The notes below the pieces were generated by a model. It saw only the letters and a program-made list of their open reading frames with translations, did not search any database and was not told where the DNA came from. 64,000 bases of DNA, from the NCBI RefSeq assembly GCF_003797825.1, contig NZ_RKME01000013.1, forward strand, positions 1 through 64,000, in the 5' to 3' direction. Origin of the DNA: Gordonia sp. OPL2 (lineage in GTDB: Bacteria > Actinomycetota > Actinomycetes > Mycobacteriales > Mycobacteriaceae). A program made the position numbers and the translations under genes. Positions 25,268-33,321 of this stretch are shown here, piece after piece. Numbering within the stretch: position 1 is the stretch's first letter; every line of letters starts with the position of its first letter.

Positions 25268-26314
25268 GTGAGGTCACAAGCGGTACGGCCGGGTCTACGA
25301 CCCGACGGACATGACCACCGCCATGCCCTGCGCGTGGCGGCAGGCCTGGCGATTCCGGGCACGGTCTTGCTCATCGCCGGTCGACCGGAGCTGATGGTCT
25401 ACGCGGCATTCGGCTCGTTCGCGGGCATGTACGGTCGCACCGACACCGGCGCGACCCGGCTCCGACAACAACTCGAGGCCGCATGCCTGCTGACCGCCGG
25501 TGTCGCCGTCGGCGTGCTGCTGTCGGCGTGGGCCGTTCCCGGCTGGGTCCTCGTCGGGGTCGGATCGGCGTTCGCGGCTCTCGGCTCCTTGCTGGCCGAT
25601 CGCCTCCGGCTCCGACCCGTGGGGCCGTTCTTCTTCCTCTTCGCACTCGGGGCCACGGCCACGGTGCCGCCGTCGCTCGTCGAACCTGCCATTGCGATCG
25701 GCATCTGTGCGGCGACCGCCGCACTGGCCGTCGCGATCGGACGCATCGGTGTGCCGCGTGAGGGCCCCTCCGACGAGGTCCGTCGGCTGCCACCTCGGGC
25801 GCGCGTGCATGCGATCCGCTATGCGGTTGCAGTCGGCACCGCCGGTGCGCTGGGTATGGCGTTCGGGTTCGATCACGCGAACTGGGCGATGGCGGCCGCG
25901 GCCGTGCCACTCGGCGCGATGGACGTCGGCCGACCGTCCGAAGGTGAGGTGCGGCTGGTGCTGGTCCGCGCGATTCACCGCGTCGTCGGCACGGGTGCGG
26001 GTCTGGTCGTCACCGCAGCGCTGCTCGCGGTGGGCCCGGGCCCGTCCGCACTGGCTGCGTTGATGATGGCACTGCTCTTCCCCACCGAGTTGTTCATGAC
26101 GCGGCACTACGCAGTGGCCATCGGCTTCTTCACCCCGCTGATCATGTTGATGACCGAACTCGCCGAACCCTCGGACCCGGCCGCGCTGCTCACCACCCGC
26201 GGTTGGGACACGCTCATCGGTGTGGTGACGGGTGTCATCGTGGTGGTGGCGATTCGCGGTCGCCGGCGATCGCCGTCAGCGAACTCCGCCACCGTCGGCG
26301 GGCTATCGGCCTGA
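25268..26314 (+). CDS. FUSC-family membrane protein
   Basis: GTG at 25268 with GGAG eight bases upstream; 348 aa. Two blocks of hydrophobic helices (residues about 20-165 and 180-335) are joined by a short charged linker (PREGPSDEVRRLPPRARVH). This is the repeat layout of the FUSC/aromatic-acid-exporter-like family, and RYAVAVGTAGALGMAFGFDHANWAMAAA fits the second FUSC block. Probably an exporter or envelope protein regulated by the divergent LysR protein. Confidence 0.8.
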   Translation: MRSQAVRPGLRPDGHDHRHALRVAAGLAIPGTVLLIAGRPELMVYAAFGSFAGMYGRTDTGATRLRQQLEAACLLTAGVAVGVLLSAWAVPGWVLVGVGSAFAALGSLLADRLRLRPVGPFFFLFALGATATVPPSLVEPAIAIGICAATAALAVAIGRIGVPREGPSDEVRRLPPRARVHAIRYAVAVGTAGALGMAFGFDHANWAMAAAAVPLGAMDVGRPSEGEVRLVLVRAIHRVVGTGAGLVVTAALLAVGPGPSALAALMMALLFPTELFMTRHYAVAIGFFTPLIMLMTELAEPSDPAALLTTRGWDTLIGVVTGVIVVVAIRGRRRSPSANSATVGGLSA

Positions 26315-26426
26315 ACCCCTGACCCAGGTGCCACCACAGCGCGACGCCGTGTCGACAGTCCCCTCGACTTCGCGCTGATGTGTCATCTGGGTCAACGACT
26401 CCCGACGACTCCTTACTCGGACGAGA

Positions 26427-27503
26427 TCATTCGCAGGCCACACCGTCACCGTCACGGTCGAGCGCGCTGCGATAGCCCGGTTGACCCTGATACAGCGGCG
26501 CCGCGCCGGCAGCCCTCGCCGCCGAGCAGTTCTTGTAGTGGGCACCGGCGCCATTGTCCTGCGGCGGGACATACATCGGCGTCTGGGTCGTCGGCGGGCG
26601 GGTAGCGGTGGGTGCGGGCGTCGTGGGCACGGGAGTGGCTGTCCTCGTGGCGGTTTCCGTCGGTTCCGACGTCGCCACCGGCGTCGCTCCGCACCCGCTG
26701 AGGATGCGGGCCATCGCGTCCTTCTCGGCCTGCGTCACCCAGAGTCGGTACACCGCCTTGACGTCGATCTGGCGGGACACGTACACGCACCGATACGACT
26801 TGTTCGACGGCAACCAGGTGGCCGCGTCGCCGTCGCCCTTCTGCTGGTTGGCGCCCCCGTCGGTGGCCTGCAGGTTGCGTGGATCGTTGGCGAAGTCGCG
26901 GCGCTCGATCGCGCTGAGCTGCTGCGCCCCTTTCTGCCAGGCATCCGACAGTGCGACGACATGGTCGATCTGCACCGCCGACGACGTCGAGGCCCCACGC
27001 CGAAACGCGATGGTGGTATCGGTGTACGGGTCCTGCAGGGTGCCGGTCAGCACCGCGCAGCCGTGGGAGCCGGGCTTCAATGTGAGCGATGTGAGGTCGC
27101 GGCGCAGGATGTCGTTGCGGGTGTCGCAGCCGTTGTGCCCTCCGGCGACGGTGACGTCGTCGGTCCAGGTCTGGCCGAACTGATCACGCGAGTAGCCGGT
27201 CTTCGGCGCGCGGCCCTTCACGGCGAGCGTCTGGAGTTTGGCCAGCGCGCTGTCGGCGGCCGTCGCCGTCAGTGTGTCTGGACCTCGGGACACCTGCTGC
27301 ATCGTCGGCTCGAGCGTCGCAGTCGCCGACGTGGAGGCGACGGGCGTTGCCGGCGTGGTCGTCGAGGCGGTTCCGGTGGGGACGGACTGAGGCTCTCCAC
27401 CGGAGACCGCTCCGATCGCCACAAGGCCGGCAATGATGGCGACACCCACACCCACCGCCGTCCAACTACCGCGAGAGATCTTCCTGTTCGACCGCGCACT
27501 CAC
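26427..27503 (-). CDS. Secreted DUF1524 (HNH-type) nuclease-like protein with Excalibur domain
   Basis: GTG at 27503 follows AAGGA; 358 aa. An N-terminal membrane anchor or signal (AVGVGVAIIAGLVAIGAVSG) and a Ser/Thr/Pro linker come first. The DUF1524 domain follows, with the HNH-like core QIDHVVALSDAW and DPRNLQATDGGANQQKGDGDAATW. After a second Thr/Pro linker the C-terminus is an Excalibur calcium-binding motif (YKNCSAARAAG ... DRDGDGVACE). Such proteins are taken to be extracellular or cell-wall nucleases; the activity here is inferred. Confidence 0.9.
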   Translation of the reverse strand: MSARSNRKISRGSWTAVGVGVAIIAGLVAIGAVSGGEPQSVPTGTASTTTPATPVASTSATATLEPTMQQVSRGPDTLTATAADSALAKLQTLAVKGRAPKTGYSRDQFGQTWTDDVTVAGGHNGCDTRNDILRRDLTSLTLKPGSHGCAVLTGTLQDPYTDTTIAFRRGASTSSAVQIDHVVALSDAWQKGAQQLSAIERRDFANDPRNLQATDGGANQQKGDGDAATWLPSNKSYRCVYVSRQIDVKAVYRLWVTQAEKDAMARILSGCGATPVATSEPTETATRTATPVPTTPAPTATRPPTTQTPMYVPPQDNGAGAHYKNCSAARAAGAAPLYQGQPGYRSALDRDGDGVACE

Positions 27504-27599
27504 TTCGTCATCCTTGCTTCATCGTCACATCGCCCACGGGTTATCGCCCGAGGTTGCCCTGATGTTACGTGACCGGAACAATCTTCCACTTCTATGCAC

Positions 27600-27677
27600 C
27601 AACAAATGTTGTGACACAACAATTGTTGAGAAATACGTGTAGCGCTACACAGCACGATAGCTCTTACTTAACATGTT
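27600..27677. promoter_or_regulatory. Cluster of palindromes upstream of the second GH26-like gene
   Basis: In an AT-rich 301-base gap lie CAACA-AA-TGTTG (27600-27611), CAACAATTGTTG (27617-27628), GTGTAGCGCTACAC (27637-27650) and AACATGTT (27670-27677). The first two share CAACA/TGTTG half-sites 17 bases apart, the spacing expected for a repressor bound on one DNA face. The rest of the gap (27504-27804) holds no recognised gene. Confidence 0.45.
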
Positions 27678-27804
27678 GTGCGCGTGTGTTTTACGCGCTC
27701 CGAATCGATACTCGAGAAGCGGCCCATAATGGTGCAGGCAGACTTGGTCACAATTCGGAAATGTCGATTCGAAAAATGCACAGGAAGACGCAACAATAGA
27801 TCCC

Positions 27805-28806
27805 ATGAAAGTGAGGCCAGCACACCCACCACGTCATCTGACCCGCCGCGACCTCCTCCGCATCACCGCTCTCGGCGCTGCAGGTCTCACCCTGGCGGCG
27901 TGTTCTTCCGACGCCACGAGCGGTGCCGTGCAGCCCCGAACCTGGGGCGCCTACATCCCCACAGTGCTGCCACCCGAGGGGACGGCCGCCTCCCCGATCA
28001 AGCAACTCGCAGCGCTGGCGGACGTCCATCCGCGATACCTCCACCGGTATGCCGCAATCGGCGACCCCGCCCCGATCCCCGAGTTCGACGCCATCGTCGC
28101 CGCCGGGTCGACTCCCCTGCTGACCGTCGAGCCGTGGATAGCCGACCGGGGCCCGAATCAACCCGACTACGCGTTACAACGCATTGCCGCCGGCGACTTC
28201 GACCGCGAATTGCGCCGTTGGGGTGCGGATCTCACGGCGTGGGGCAAACCGGTGCTGTTCCGGTTCGCCCCGAAGATGAACACCGCGGCCTACCCCTGGT
28301 CACTCGGAGTCAATGGCAACACAGCCCGCGACTACCGCGGGGCCTGGTCGCGGATGCGGACGGTCGTCAGCACCGAGAGCGGCGGGAACATCCGATTCGT
28401 CTGGGCGCCTACCGTGCTGACCGCCGAGACGAAACCGTTCTCCGAGGCCTATCCCGATGCCAACGAGGTCGACTACGTCGCGCTCGACGGCTACAACTGG
28501 GGTGACGCCGACGGCCACCGGTGGACGTCGGCCGCGGATCTCTTCGGCACGAGTCTGGCCGTGTTACGTGAACTCGACGGCGAACACCCGATGCTGATCA
28601 CGGAGGTGGCCTGCGCGACCGCGCCTCAACTCGGCGTGAAGGCCAACTGGATTCGCGACTTCTTCACACTCATCGACGGTGAGCCCCGCCTCGAGGCGTT
28701 CCTCTGGTATCAGGCCGACACGCAACGAGATTGGCGCTTCAACTCGACGTCGGCGAGCATCGACGCCTTCCGTTCCTCCTTGATGGCGATGAGTTCGCCG
28801 AAGTAA
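27805..28806 (+). CDS. GH26-like lipoprotein lacking the catalytic acid
   Basis: ATG at 27805; 333 aa, the same length as and clearly paralogous to 16847-17848. Tat-type signal TRRDLLRITALG and lipobox LAAC (Cys33). The nucleophile Glu267 is kept (MLITEVAC), but the acid/base Glu is Lys157 (RFAPKMNTAAYPW versus RFAQEMNGTWYPW). A single G-to-A change in the codon explains Lys, yet neighbouring residues differ too. It may be a carbohydrate-binding or inactive form. Ribosome site is unclear. The stop lies 15 bases from the end of the convergent reverse transcriptase gene. Confidence 0.85.
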   Translation: MKVRPAHPPRHLTRRDLLRITALGAAGLTLAACSSDATSGAVQPRTWGAYIPTVLPPEGTAASPIKQLAALADVHPRYLHRYAAIGDPAPIPEFDAIVAAGSTPLLTVEPWIADRGPNQPDYALQRIAAGDFDRELRRWGADLTAWGKPVLFRFAPKMNTAAYPWSLGVNGNTARDYRGAWSRMRTVVSTESGGNIRFVWAPTVLTAETKPFSEAYPDANEVDYVALDGYNWGDADGHRWTSAADLFGTSLAVLRELDGEHPMLITEVACATAPQLGVKANWIRDFFTLIDGEPRLEAFLWYQADTQRDWRFNSTSASIDAFRSSLMAMSSPK

Positions 28807-28821
28807 TGCCCACCGCGGGTG

Positions 28822-30090
28822 TCACCGGTCCCAGTCCACCTGGTCGGCCATCTCCAGGAGTCGTCGACGACGGGCCTCCCCTGTCGCCCCGATCCAGGCG
28901 ATGAGCCCGTGGACATGTGCGCGGAAGTCGGGATGGTCGTCGACGTTCTGCGAGGATGCGCCGTAGTGAATCGCGTTGTGCAGCAGAGCCCGGAGGTTGT
29001 CGACGTCCGCGCGGGCGACCCGTGGCCGGTCGTTGACGACCAGACCCGCGAGGCGCTGCTGCTGGTGGCGGTGCATGATCCGCACCTTGCCCGGATGAAC
29101 GGTGAACCCTTCGGCCCGGACCACTCGCAGGGTCGTCCACAATGCGCGGTCGGCGTTCATCTCGTCTCCCGAGAGGGCGAGGTCGTCGCCGTAGCGGGTG
29201 TAGCGCAGTCCGTTGTGCTGCGCGTATCCGGTGAGGCGTCTGTCGAGCGAGCGCATCACCAGATTCGCCAGGTGCGGTGAGGTCGGGGCACCTTGGGGAA
29301 GGTGGCGTTCACGCAGGAGTGCGGCATGGCCTGCCTCGATATCATGCAGCTCGTCGACAGGTGTTGCCGTGGTGCACAGTTCAGCGAGGACGCGCGCGAT
29401 GTGTTGCGGGTAGCCCGCCTCCCGGAACACCCCACGCACCCGCCGCACGCTGATCGACTCGAAGCAGTGCCGCAGATCGACGCGCAGAACAACCGGGCGA
29501 TCCGTGTGCGGCCATGCAAACGCTGCGGCCGACGACCCGCGCACGAATCCGCGCGCGGCAGGGTGTGCCGGTATCTGTTCGACCAGCCGGCGGAGCAGGC
29601 GTCGCTGGGTCTCCCGCATCCGCGGTTTGGGTGCTTCGATCACCCGCACACCCTCGCGCTTGGCGCGGCGCCAGATCCGATAGTGCCGCAACGGTGGTCG
29701 AGCCTGCCGAAGCCAACCGCCGCGATCGGCGAACCATTCGAGTTCCGGCACTGTGAAATCGAGCCAGTGCGCCAGCTGTTCGACGTCGTAGAGATCGGGA
29801 AGGCCGTCGATCACCGTTCCGGTCGACGTCGGCTCCTGCAGACTGATCTGCGGACGAACCGTCGGTGCGGGTGCAGTCCACGGAGTGAGCGCGTCGGTCA
29901 GTGCGGCTGCGGGATGTCGCGGCTCCTGCGGTGACAGTTCGAACAGCCGGACCGAGACGTCGTCGGCAATACTCGACGGCAGGACCGCATGCACCGCCTC
30001 CAGCACCTCCGGCCAGGTCCAGGCGGCATAGGTTCGGGAGAACGCGGCCGCGACTTCTGCAATCTCGTCGGCCGACAACGAGGGCGTCAT
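28822..30090 (-). CDS. Retron-type reverse transcriptase
   Basis: The start is ATG 30090 because the upstream part of the open frame lies inside the msr-msd RNA; 422 aa. Residues 1-98 are an extension without recognised domain. The RT domain spans about 99-400: LYDVEQLAHWLDF (99-111), the RLRR segment, motif A VLRVDLRHCFESIS (Asp205), LPQGAPTSPHLANLV (264-278), catalytic YGDD (300-303) and GLVVND (349-354). YGDD replaces the more common YADD, and LAGLVVND stands where many retrons have VTGLVVN. A single RT with an N-terminal extension recalls the myxobacterial retrons (Mx162 type). It probably copies the adjacent RNA into msDNA. Retrons act in anti-phage defence. No co-directional effector gene is present. 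Confidence 0.9.
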   Translation of the reverse strand: MTPSLSADEIAEVAAAFSRTYAAWTWPEVLEAVHAVLPSSIADDVSVRLFELSPQEPRHPAAALTDALTPWTAPAPTVRPQISLQEPTSTGTVIDGLPDLYDVEQLAHWLDFTVPELEWFADRGGWLRQARPPLRHYRIWRRAKREGVRVIEAPKPRMRETQRRLLRRLVEQIPAHPAARGFVRGSSAAAFAWPHTDRPVVLRVDLRHCFESISVRRVRGVFREAGYPQHIARVLAELCTTATPVDELHDIEAGHAALLRERHLPQGAPTSPHLANLVMRSLDRRLTGYAQHNGLRYTRYGDDLALSGDEMNADRALWTTLRVVRAEGFTVHPGKVRIMHRHQQQRLAGLVVNDRPRVARADVDNLRALLHNAIHYGASSQNVDDHPDFRAHVHGLIAWIGATGEARRRRLLEMADQVDWDR

Positions 30091-30122
30091 CGTCGGCGAC
30101 AACGTCGGAGCACGGCGGGAAG

Positions 30123-30290
30123 GTGATGAACGACGGGCGTGGCGACCAGAACGGTGGTGTCGCGGCGCCGGGTGGCACGTGCAGCGTGCGCGCCGGCGTC
30201 GGACGCAGGAACCAACTGTGAACTGCACCCAGGGGTTACCCCTGAGACGGATCGAAACGATCCACTCTCACCTCTCCCGTCGTTCATCAC
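30123..30290 (-). ncRNA. Retron msr-msd RNA
   Basis: Bounded by perfect 15-nt inverted repeats, a1 GTGATGAACGACGGG (30276-30290, minus-strand reading) and a2 CCCGTCGTTCATCAC (30123-30137), 138 bases apart, with a2 ending 32 bases before the RT start. After a1 come two short hairpins typical of msr: GGATCG-UUU-CGAUCC (30249-30263), extended by GAGA/UCUC, and CAGGGG-UAA-CCCCUG (30230-30244). The msd half carries a long GC-rich hairpin centred on GCACG-CUGCA-CGUGC (30175-30189), extended by GCCGG/CCGGC. The branching guanosine cannot be fixed from sequence. Confidence 0.82.
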
Positions 30291-30382
30291 TGCCATGCTG
30301 CCATTTCGATCCGACATACCGCGTCGATCGGCCGTACATATTCGGTGTCGCAGGGACCCCCTGGCCCCATACTCTGAGGCTC

Positions 30383-30997
30383 ATGGCAAGCCGAGGGACG
30401 GTGCAGGTGTGGCATCAGGACGACGGATGGGGCGTCATCGATTCCGATGCGACGCCGGGTGGCGCGTACGTCGATCATTGGTCGGTTCGCGTGGAAGCAG
30501 TCGTCGCCGCCGCCGACCATCCCAGCGTGCGGCCGATGGGGTTACGCCCGGGGACCGACGTCGAGTTCGAGTGGTCGACCGCCGATCCTCCCGTCCAGGG
30601 GTGCAGTCACATCGCGAATGTCGTGTGGCCGGCCGGTGAGGATGCGCCTCCGCGACCGCGTGGCGCCTTCTCGACTGCACTGTGGCACAGCGTCGGCGAT
30701 CCGGATTCGGACGGCCTCACGACGATGCGTGAGGCCACCCTGGACGAGTTCGATGTCCCTGCTCCGGATCGGCCCCCACTACCGACCGCAGTTGGGACAG
30801 TGCGGTTCTGGCGCGGCGAAGACGGCTGGGGTGTGCTCGACTCCGACGCCACGCCGGGTGGCGCGTGGACGCATTTCAGCGAGGTCGTCGGAGAGGGCTT
30901 CCGCACCCTGACGCCGGGCCAGGCTGTCGAATTCGAGTACGAGGGCGCGGATCAGGACGGGTACGACTTCCGCGCCCTCAACGTCTCTGGCCGGTGA
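30383..30997 (+). CDS. Protein with two cold-shock-like domains
   Basis: ATG at 30383; 204 aa. Two copies of a cold-shock-like nucleic-acid-binding fold: residues about 3-75 (GTVQVWHQDDGWGVIDSD ... GTDVEFEWSTADPP) and about 138-204 (GTVRFWRGEDGWGVLDSD ... GQAVEFEYEGADQDG). Both keep the G-x-V-x-x-W-x-x-x-x-GWG-V/I-x-DSD core, but aromatic RNP positions differ from CspA. A charged linker joins them. The gene diverges from the retron with 92 bases between its ATG and repeat a1. The membrane-protein gene follows at once. Single-strand nucleic acid binding is likely; a functional link to the retron is a hypothesis. Confidence 0.75.
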   Translation: MASRGTVQVWHQDDGWGVIDSDATPGGAYVDHWSVRVEAVVAAADHPSVRPMGLRPGTDVEFEWSTADPPVQGCSHIANVVWPAGEDAPPRPRGAFSTALWHSVGDPDSDGLTTMREATLDEFDVPAPDRPPLPTAVGTVRFWRGEDGWGVLDSDATPGGAWTHFSEVVGEGFRTLTPGQAVEFEYEGADQDGYDFRALNVSGR

Positions 30998-30998
30998 C

Positions 30999-31412
30999 GT
31001 GAGCACCGCCGCCGCTTCACGGATCGACCTGAGGATCTTCTGGTTCCTGGTAGCCGCCGCAGGCATCGGGCTGAGCGTTTGGGTCGGCGTCGACAGCGCA
31101 GCCCAGGTCACCGACTGCGAGGTCGTGATGCCCAGTCACGGCATCACGACCTGGGAGCAGTGCTGGTCGCCGGTCCACGAGGTGTTCGGCATCTGGCCTG
31201 TCGTCGGAATGGCCGCGCTGTGTGCAAGCCCGGCGGCGCTCGCCTCGATCATGCTGCGCAACTGGGTGTCGTGGTCGGTCGTTGTTGCGTATGCGGCGCT
31301 CACCGTCGTCGGAATCGTCACGCACTCTCCGGTGCTACGGTCGCTGGTCCTCGCCATGCCACTCGCCGTCATCGCCCTGATCATCGCGACAGTCCAGCAT
31401 CGCCACAGCTGA
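30999..31412 (+). CDS. Four-helix membrane protein of unknown function
   Basis: GTG at 30999 starts one base after the stop of the cold-shock-domain gene, so the two are translationally linked. 137 aa with four hydrophobic helices (IFWFLVAAAGIGLSVWVGV; WPVVGMAALCASPAALASIM; WSVVVAYAALTVVGIV; SLVLAMPLAVIALIIATV). Two cysteines lie in the first outer loop (DCEVVMPSHGITTWEQC). No family is recognised. Small membrane proteins are common effectors in defence operons, but nothing here proves such a role. Confidence 0.7.
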   Translation: MSTAAASRIDLRIFWFLVAAAGIGLSVWVGVDSAAQVTDCEVVMPSHGITTWEQCWSPVHEVFGIWPVVGMAALCASPAALASIMLRNWVSWSVVVAYAALTVVGIVTHSPVLRSLVLAMPLAVIALIIATVQHRHS

Positions 31413-31515
31413 GCACCCACAAGACCAAAGGCGGACAACACACTTGCGCTCGACGGCATGAAGTGTCACCCTTGAACACTATGACTACCGGAAAGGCGGA
31501 CACCGCCACCATCGC

Positions 31516-32718
31516 GTGAGCGTCCTGCCGTTCCATCATCCGACTCATGATCGAGTCGCCCCTCATCATCAGCCAGGCGGCCTGTCTGCCATCAGAGCCG
31601 AATGGCTCGACCACGGACTCTGCACCCGAAGATCAGACCGATCATCTGCGGAAACTGCTGTGGCACAGCTGTATCGACTGTCCGGTTACCGAGAGCCAGA
31701 GTTCATCTGGGTTGGATCGCCACCCGCCGGGACAACGTTCATCGTCGAGTCAAACCTTCTGAGCAGCCGAAGCAGGAATCACGCCGGGGTGTCGTCACAG
31801 ATCGCTGGGCGGATCGCTGACGCACGTCGAAGCCTGACCACGCCCGCCCACAGCAACTCCGTCACTCGGTACGCGGCCGCCGATCAGGCTCGAGCCACTC
31901 GGTTGATGTCGCCCGATGACGCACTCGCATCGCGGATTGATCTCGACATCGTCATCCGTTCGGCTGTCCATGATTCATTGCGGCAGAGTCTGTTCGACGG
32001 GATAGCCCCCGTGATACGCAAGATGACCACCGGCATGCCCGGCGTCGTCACCTGGTACGGGCAGCATGAGGCGCACCGAGTTGCCCTCTGGGACGCTCTT
32101 CGGCGATGCGGCCGCGCATGGCAGGCACCGGCAGACACAGAGATCTTCGAGATCCAAGCAGCCCTGGTGCGATCCACGGGATGGTGGTGGCCTTTCGACG
32201 ACGTGTGCGTGATGTCCGAGCGTCCGTCCGCGGTGTACACCGAACCCGCGCCGGGCGGGTTTCACGACGAGCGTCGGTTGCACCATCCAGATCGGCCCGC
32301 GATCGAGTTCCGCGACGGCCAAAAGGTATACGCGGTGCACGGCACGATTGTCCCGGACTGGGTGATCCACGATCCCACCCCGGAACGGATTGCGCGCGAA
32401 CGCAGCATCGAGGTACGTCGTACCGCCATCGAGCGGATCGGTTGGGACACCTACATCGGGCAAGCGGGGCTGACACTGATCGACCAATCCGACGACCCGG
32501 GAAACGACGGGTGTGTGCTCCAGCTCTACCAACTCTCGTCAGAATGGGGAAGCAACGCCCAAATCCTTCTCGCCACCAACGGATCTTGCGAACGGGACGG
32601 ACATCGACGACGGTACGGGCTGCAGATACCCGACTGGATACCGACCGCGACAGACGCCGCCGCGTGGACCTACGGGCTACGAGGTTCCGATTACTCCCGG
32701 ATGGTTCGACGCACATGA
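31516..32718 (+). CDS. DUF6745-type protein
   Basis: This 400-aa protein starts at GTG 31516, which overlaps the stop of a 12-codon frame (ATG 31481, MTTGKADTATIA), suggesting coupled translation. The family-like parts are the N-terminal IRAEWLDHGLCT ... LYRLSGYREPEFIWVGSP and the C-terminal WWWPFDDVCVMSERP, then RLHHPDRPAIEFRDGQKVYAVHGTIVPDWVI and RRTAIERIGWDTYI. Proteins of this type are scattered in actinobacteria and cyanobacteria without known function. It lies in the accessory stretch beside the retron. Confidence 0.7.
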   Translation: MSVLPFHHPTHDRVAPHHQPGGLSAIRAEWLDHGLCTRRSDRSSAETAVAQLYRLSGYREPEFIWVGSPPAGTTFIVESNLLSSRSRNHAGVSSQIAGRIADARRSLTTPAHSNSVTRYAAADQARATRLMSPDDALASRIDLDIVIRSAVHDSLRQSLFDGIAPVIRKMTTGMPGVVTWYGQHEAHRVALWDALRRCGRAWQAPADTEIFEIQAALVRSTGWWWPFDDVCVMSERPSAVYTEPAPGGFHDERRLHHPDRPAIEFRDGQKVYAVHGTIVPDWVIHDPTPERIARERSIEVRRTAIERIGWDTYIGQAGLTLIDQSDDPGNDGCVLQLYQLSSEWGSNAQILLATNGSCERDGHRRRYGLQIPDWIPTATDAAAWTYGLRGSDYSRMVRRT

Positions 32719-32758
32719 CGCTCACTCCCCTCCCGCCCCAACAACCCACGGTGATCCC

Positions 32759-33232
32759 ATGAACACAATCGCAACCCTGTCCGACCTCACCCAACTCTCC
32801 GGCATCGATGTCCTCGACCACCTCGATCAGTCCGTCTCGATCCCAGTGATCACCGGCCTACAAGCACAGGGCGATCTACTCGTCGTCCCGTTCGCCCTGG
32901 TCGCTCACCAGCTCCGCACGACGTCCTGGACCACGACCGTCGCCGTCGGCGCGTCGGGTGTAGAACTACTGCGCAGCGCCGCCGGCGGTAATCCGCACAG
33001 CCTCGTCGCCGACGAAGGGATGTGCACGTGGTCGACACGGGTGAACGACGATACCGCCCTCGCGATCGGCATCCTCGACACCTCGACGACCGCCTACCTG
33101 ATACATCCCGAACACGGAGCCACCGGCGTCGCGCCCGGACGTTATGTGATCAGGCGCCAACGGGAGGGCCGCGGCACTCGCCTGACACATGCGCCATACA
33201 CGCCCTTGACCACTCACTACATCGCGGACTGA
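32759..33232 (+). CDS. Unknown protein downstream of the DUF6745 gene
   Basis: ATG at 32759, 40 bases after the DUF6745 stop; 157 aa. No signal peptide or clear transmembrane helix; an alpha/beta pattern (SVSIPVITGLQAQGDLLVVPFALV, WTTTVAVGASGVELL, TAYLIHPEHGATGVAPGRYVIRRQRE). Not recognised. It probably forms an operon with the DUF6745 gene and is closed by the terminator at 33264-33310. Confidence 0.6.
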   Translation: MNTIATLSDLTQLSGIDVLDHLDQSVSIPVITGLQAQGDLLVVPFALVAHQLRTTSWTTTVAVGASGVELLRSAAGGNPHSLVADEGMCTWSTRVNDDTALAIGILDTSTTAYLIHPEHGATGVAPGRYVIRRQREGRGTRLTHAPYTPLTTHYIAD

Positions 33233-33263
33233 CAGACGGCGAATCAGCGACGACGGCCGCACC

Positions 33264-33310
33264 GAGACAGGGCAACAGTCCGCGTCATGCGCAGACTGTT
33301 GCCCTGTGTC
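33264..33310. terminator. Bidirectional terminator
   Basis: A 17-bp stem with one mismatch (33264-33280 with 33294-33310) around a 13-nt loop, between convergent genes 32759-33232 and 33322-33876. Confidence 0.8.
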
Positions 33311-33321
33311 GAGATGGCGGG

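Noticed and set aside
30091..30228. N-terminal extension of the RT to the first in-frame start
   Set aside because: This stretch is Arg/His-rich and overlaps the inverted-repeat-bounded retron RNA; ATG 30090 is preferred.
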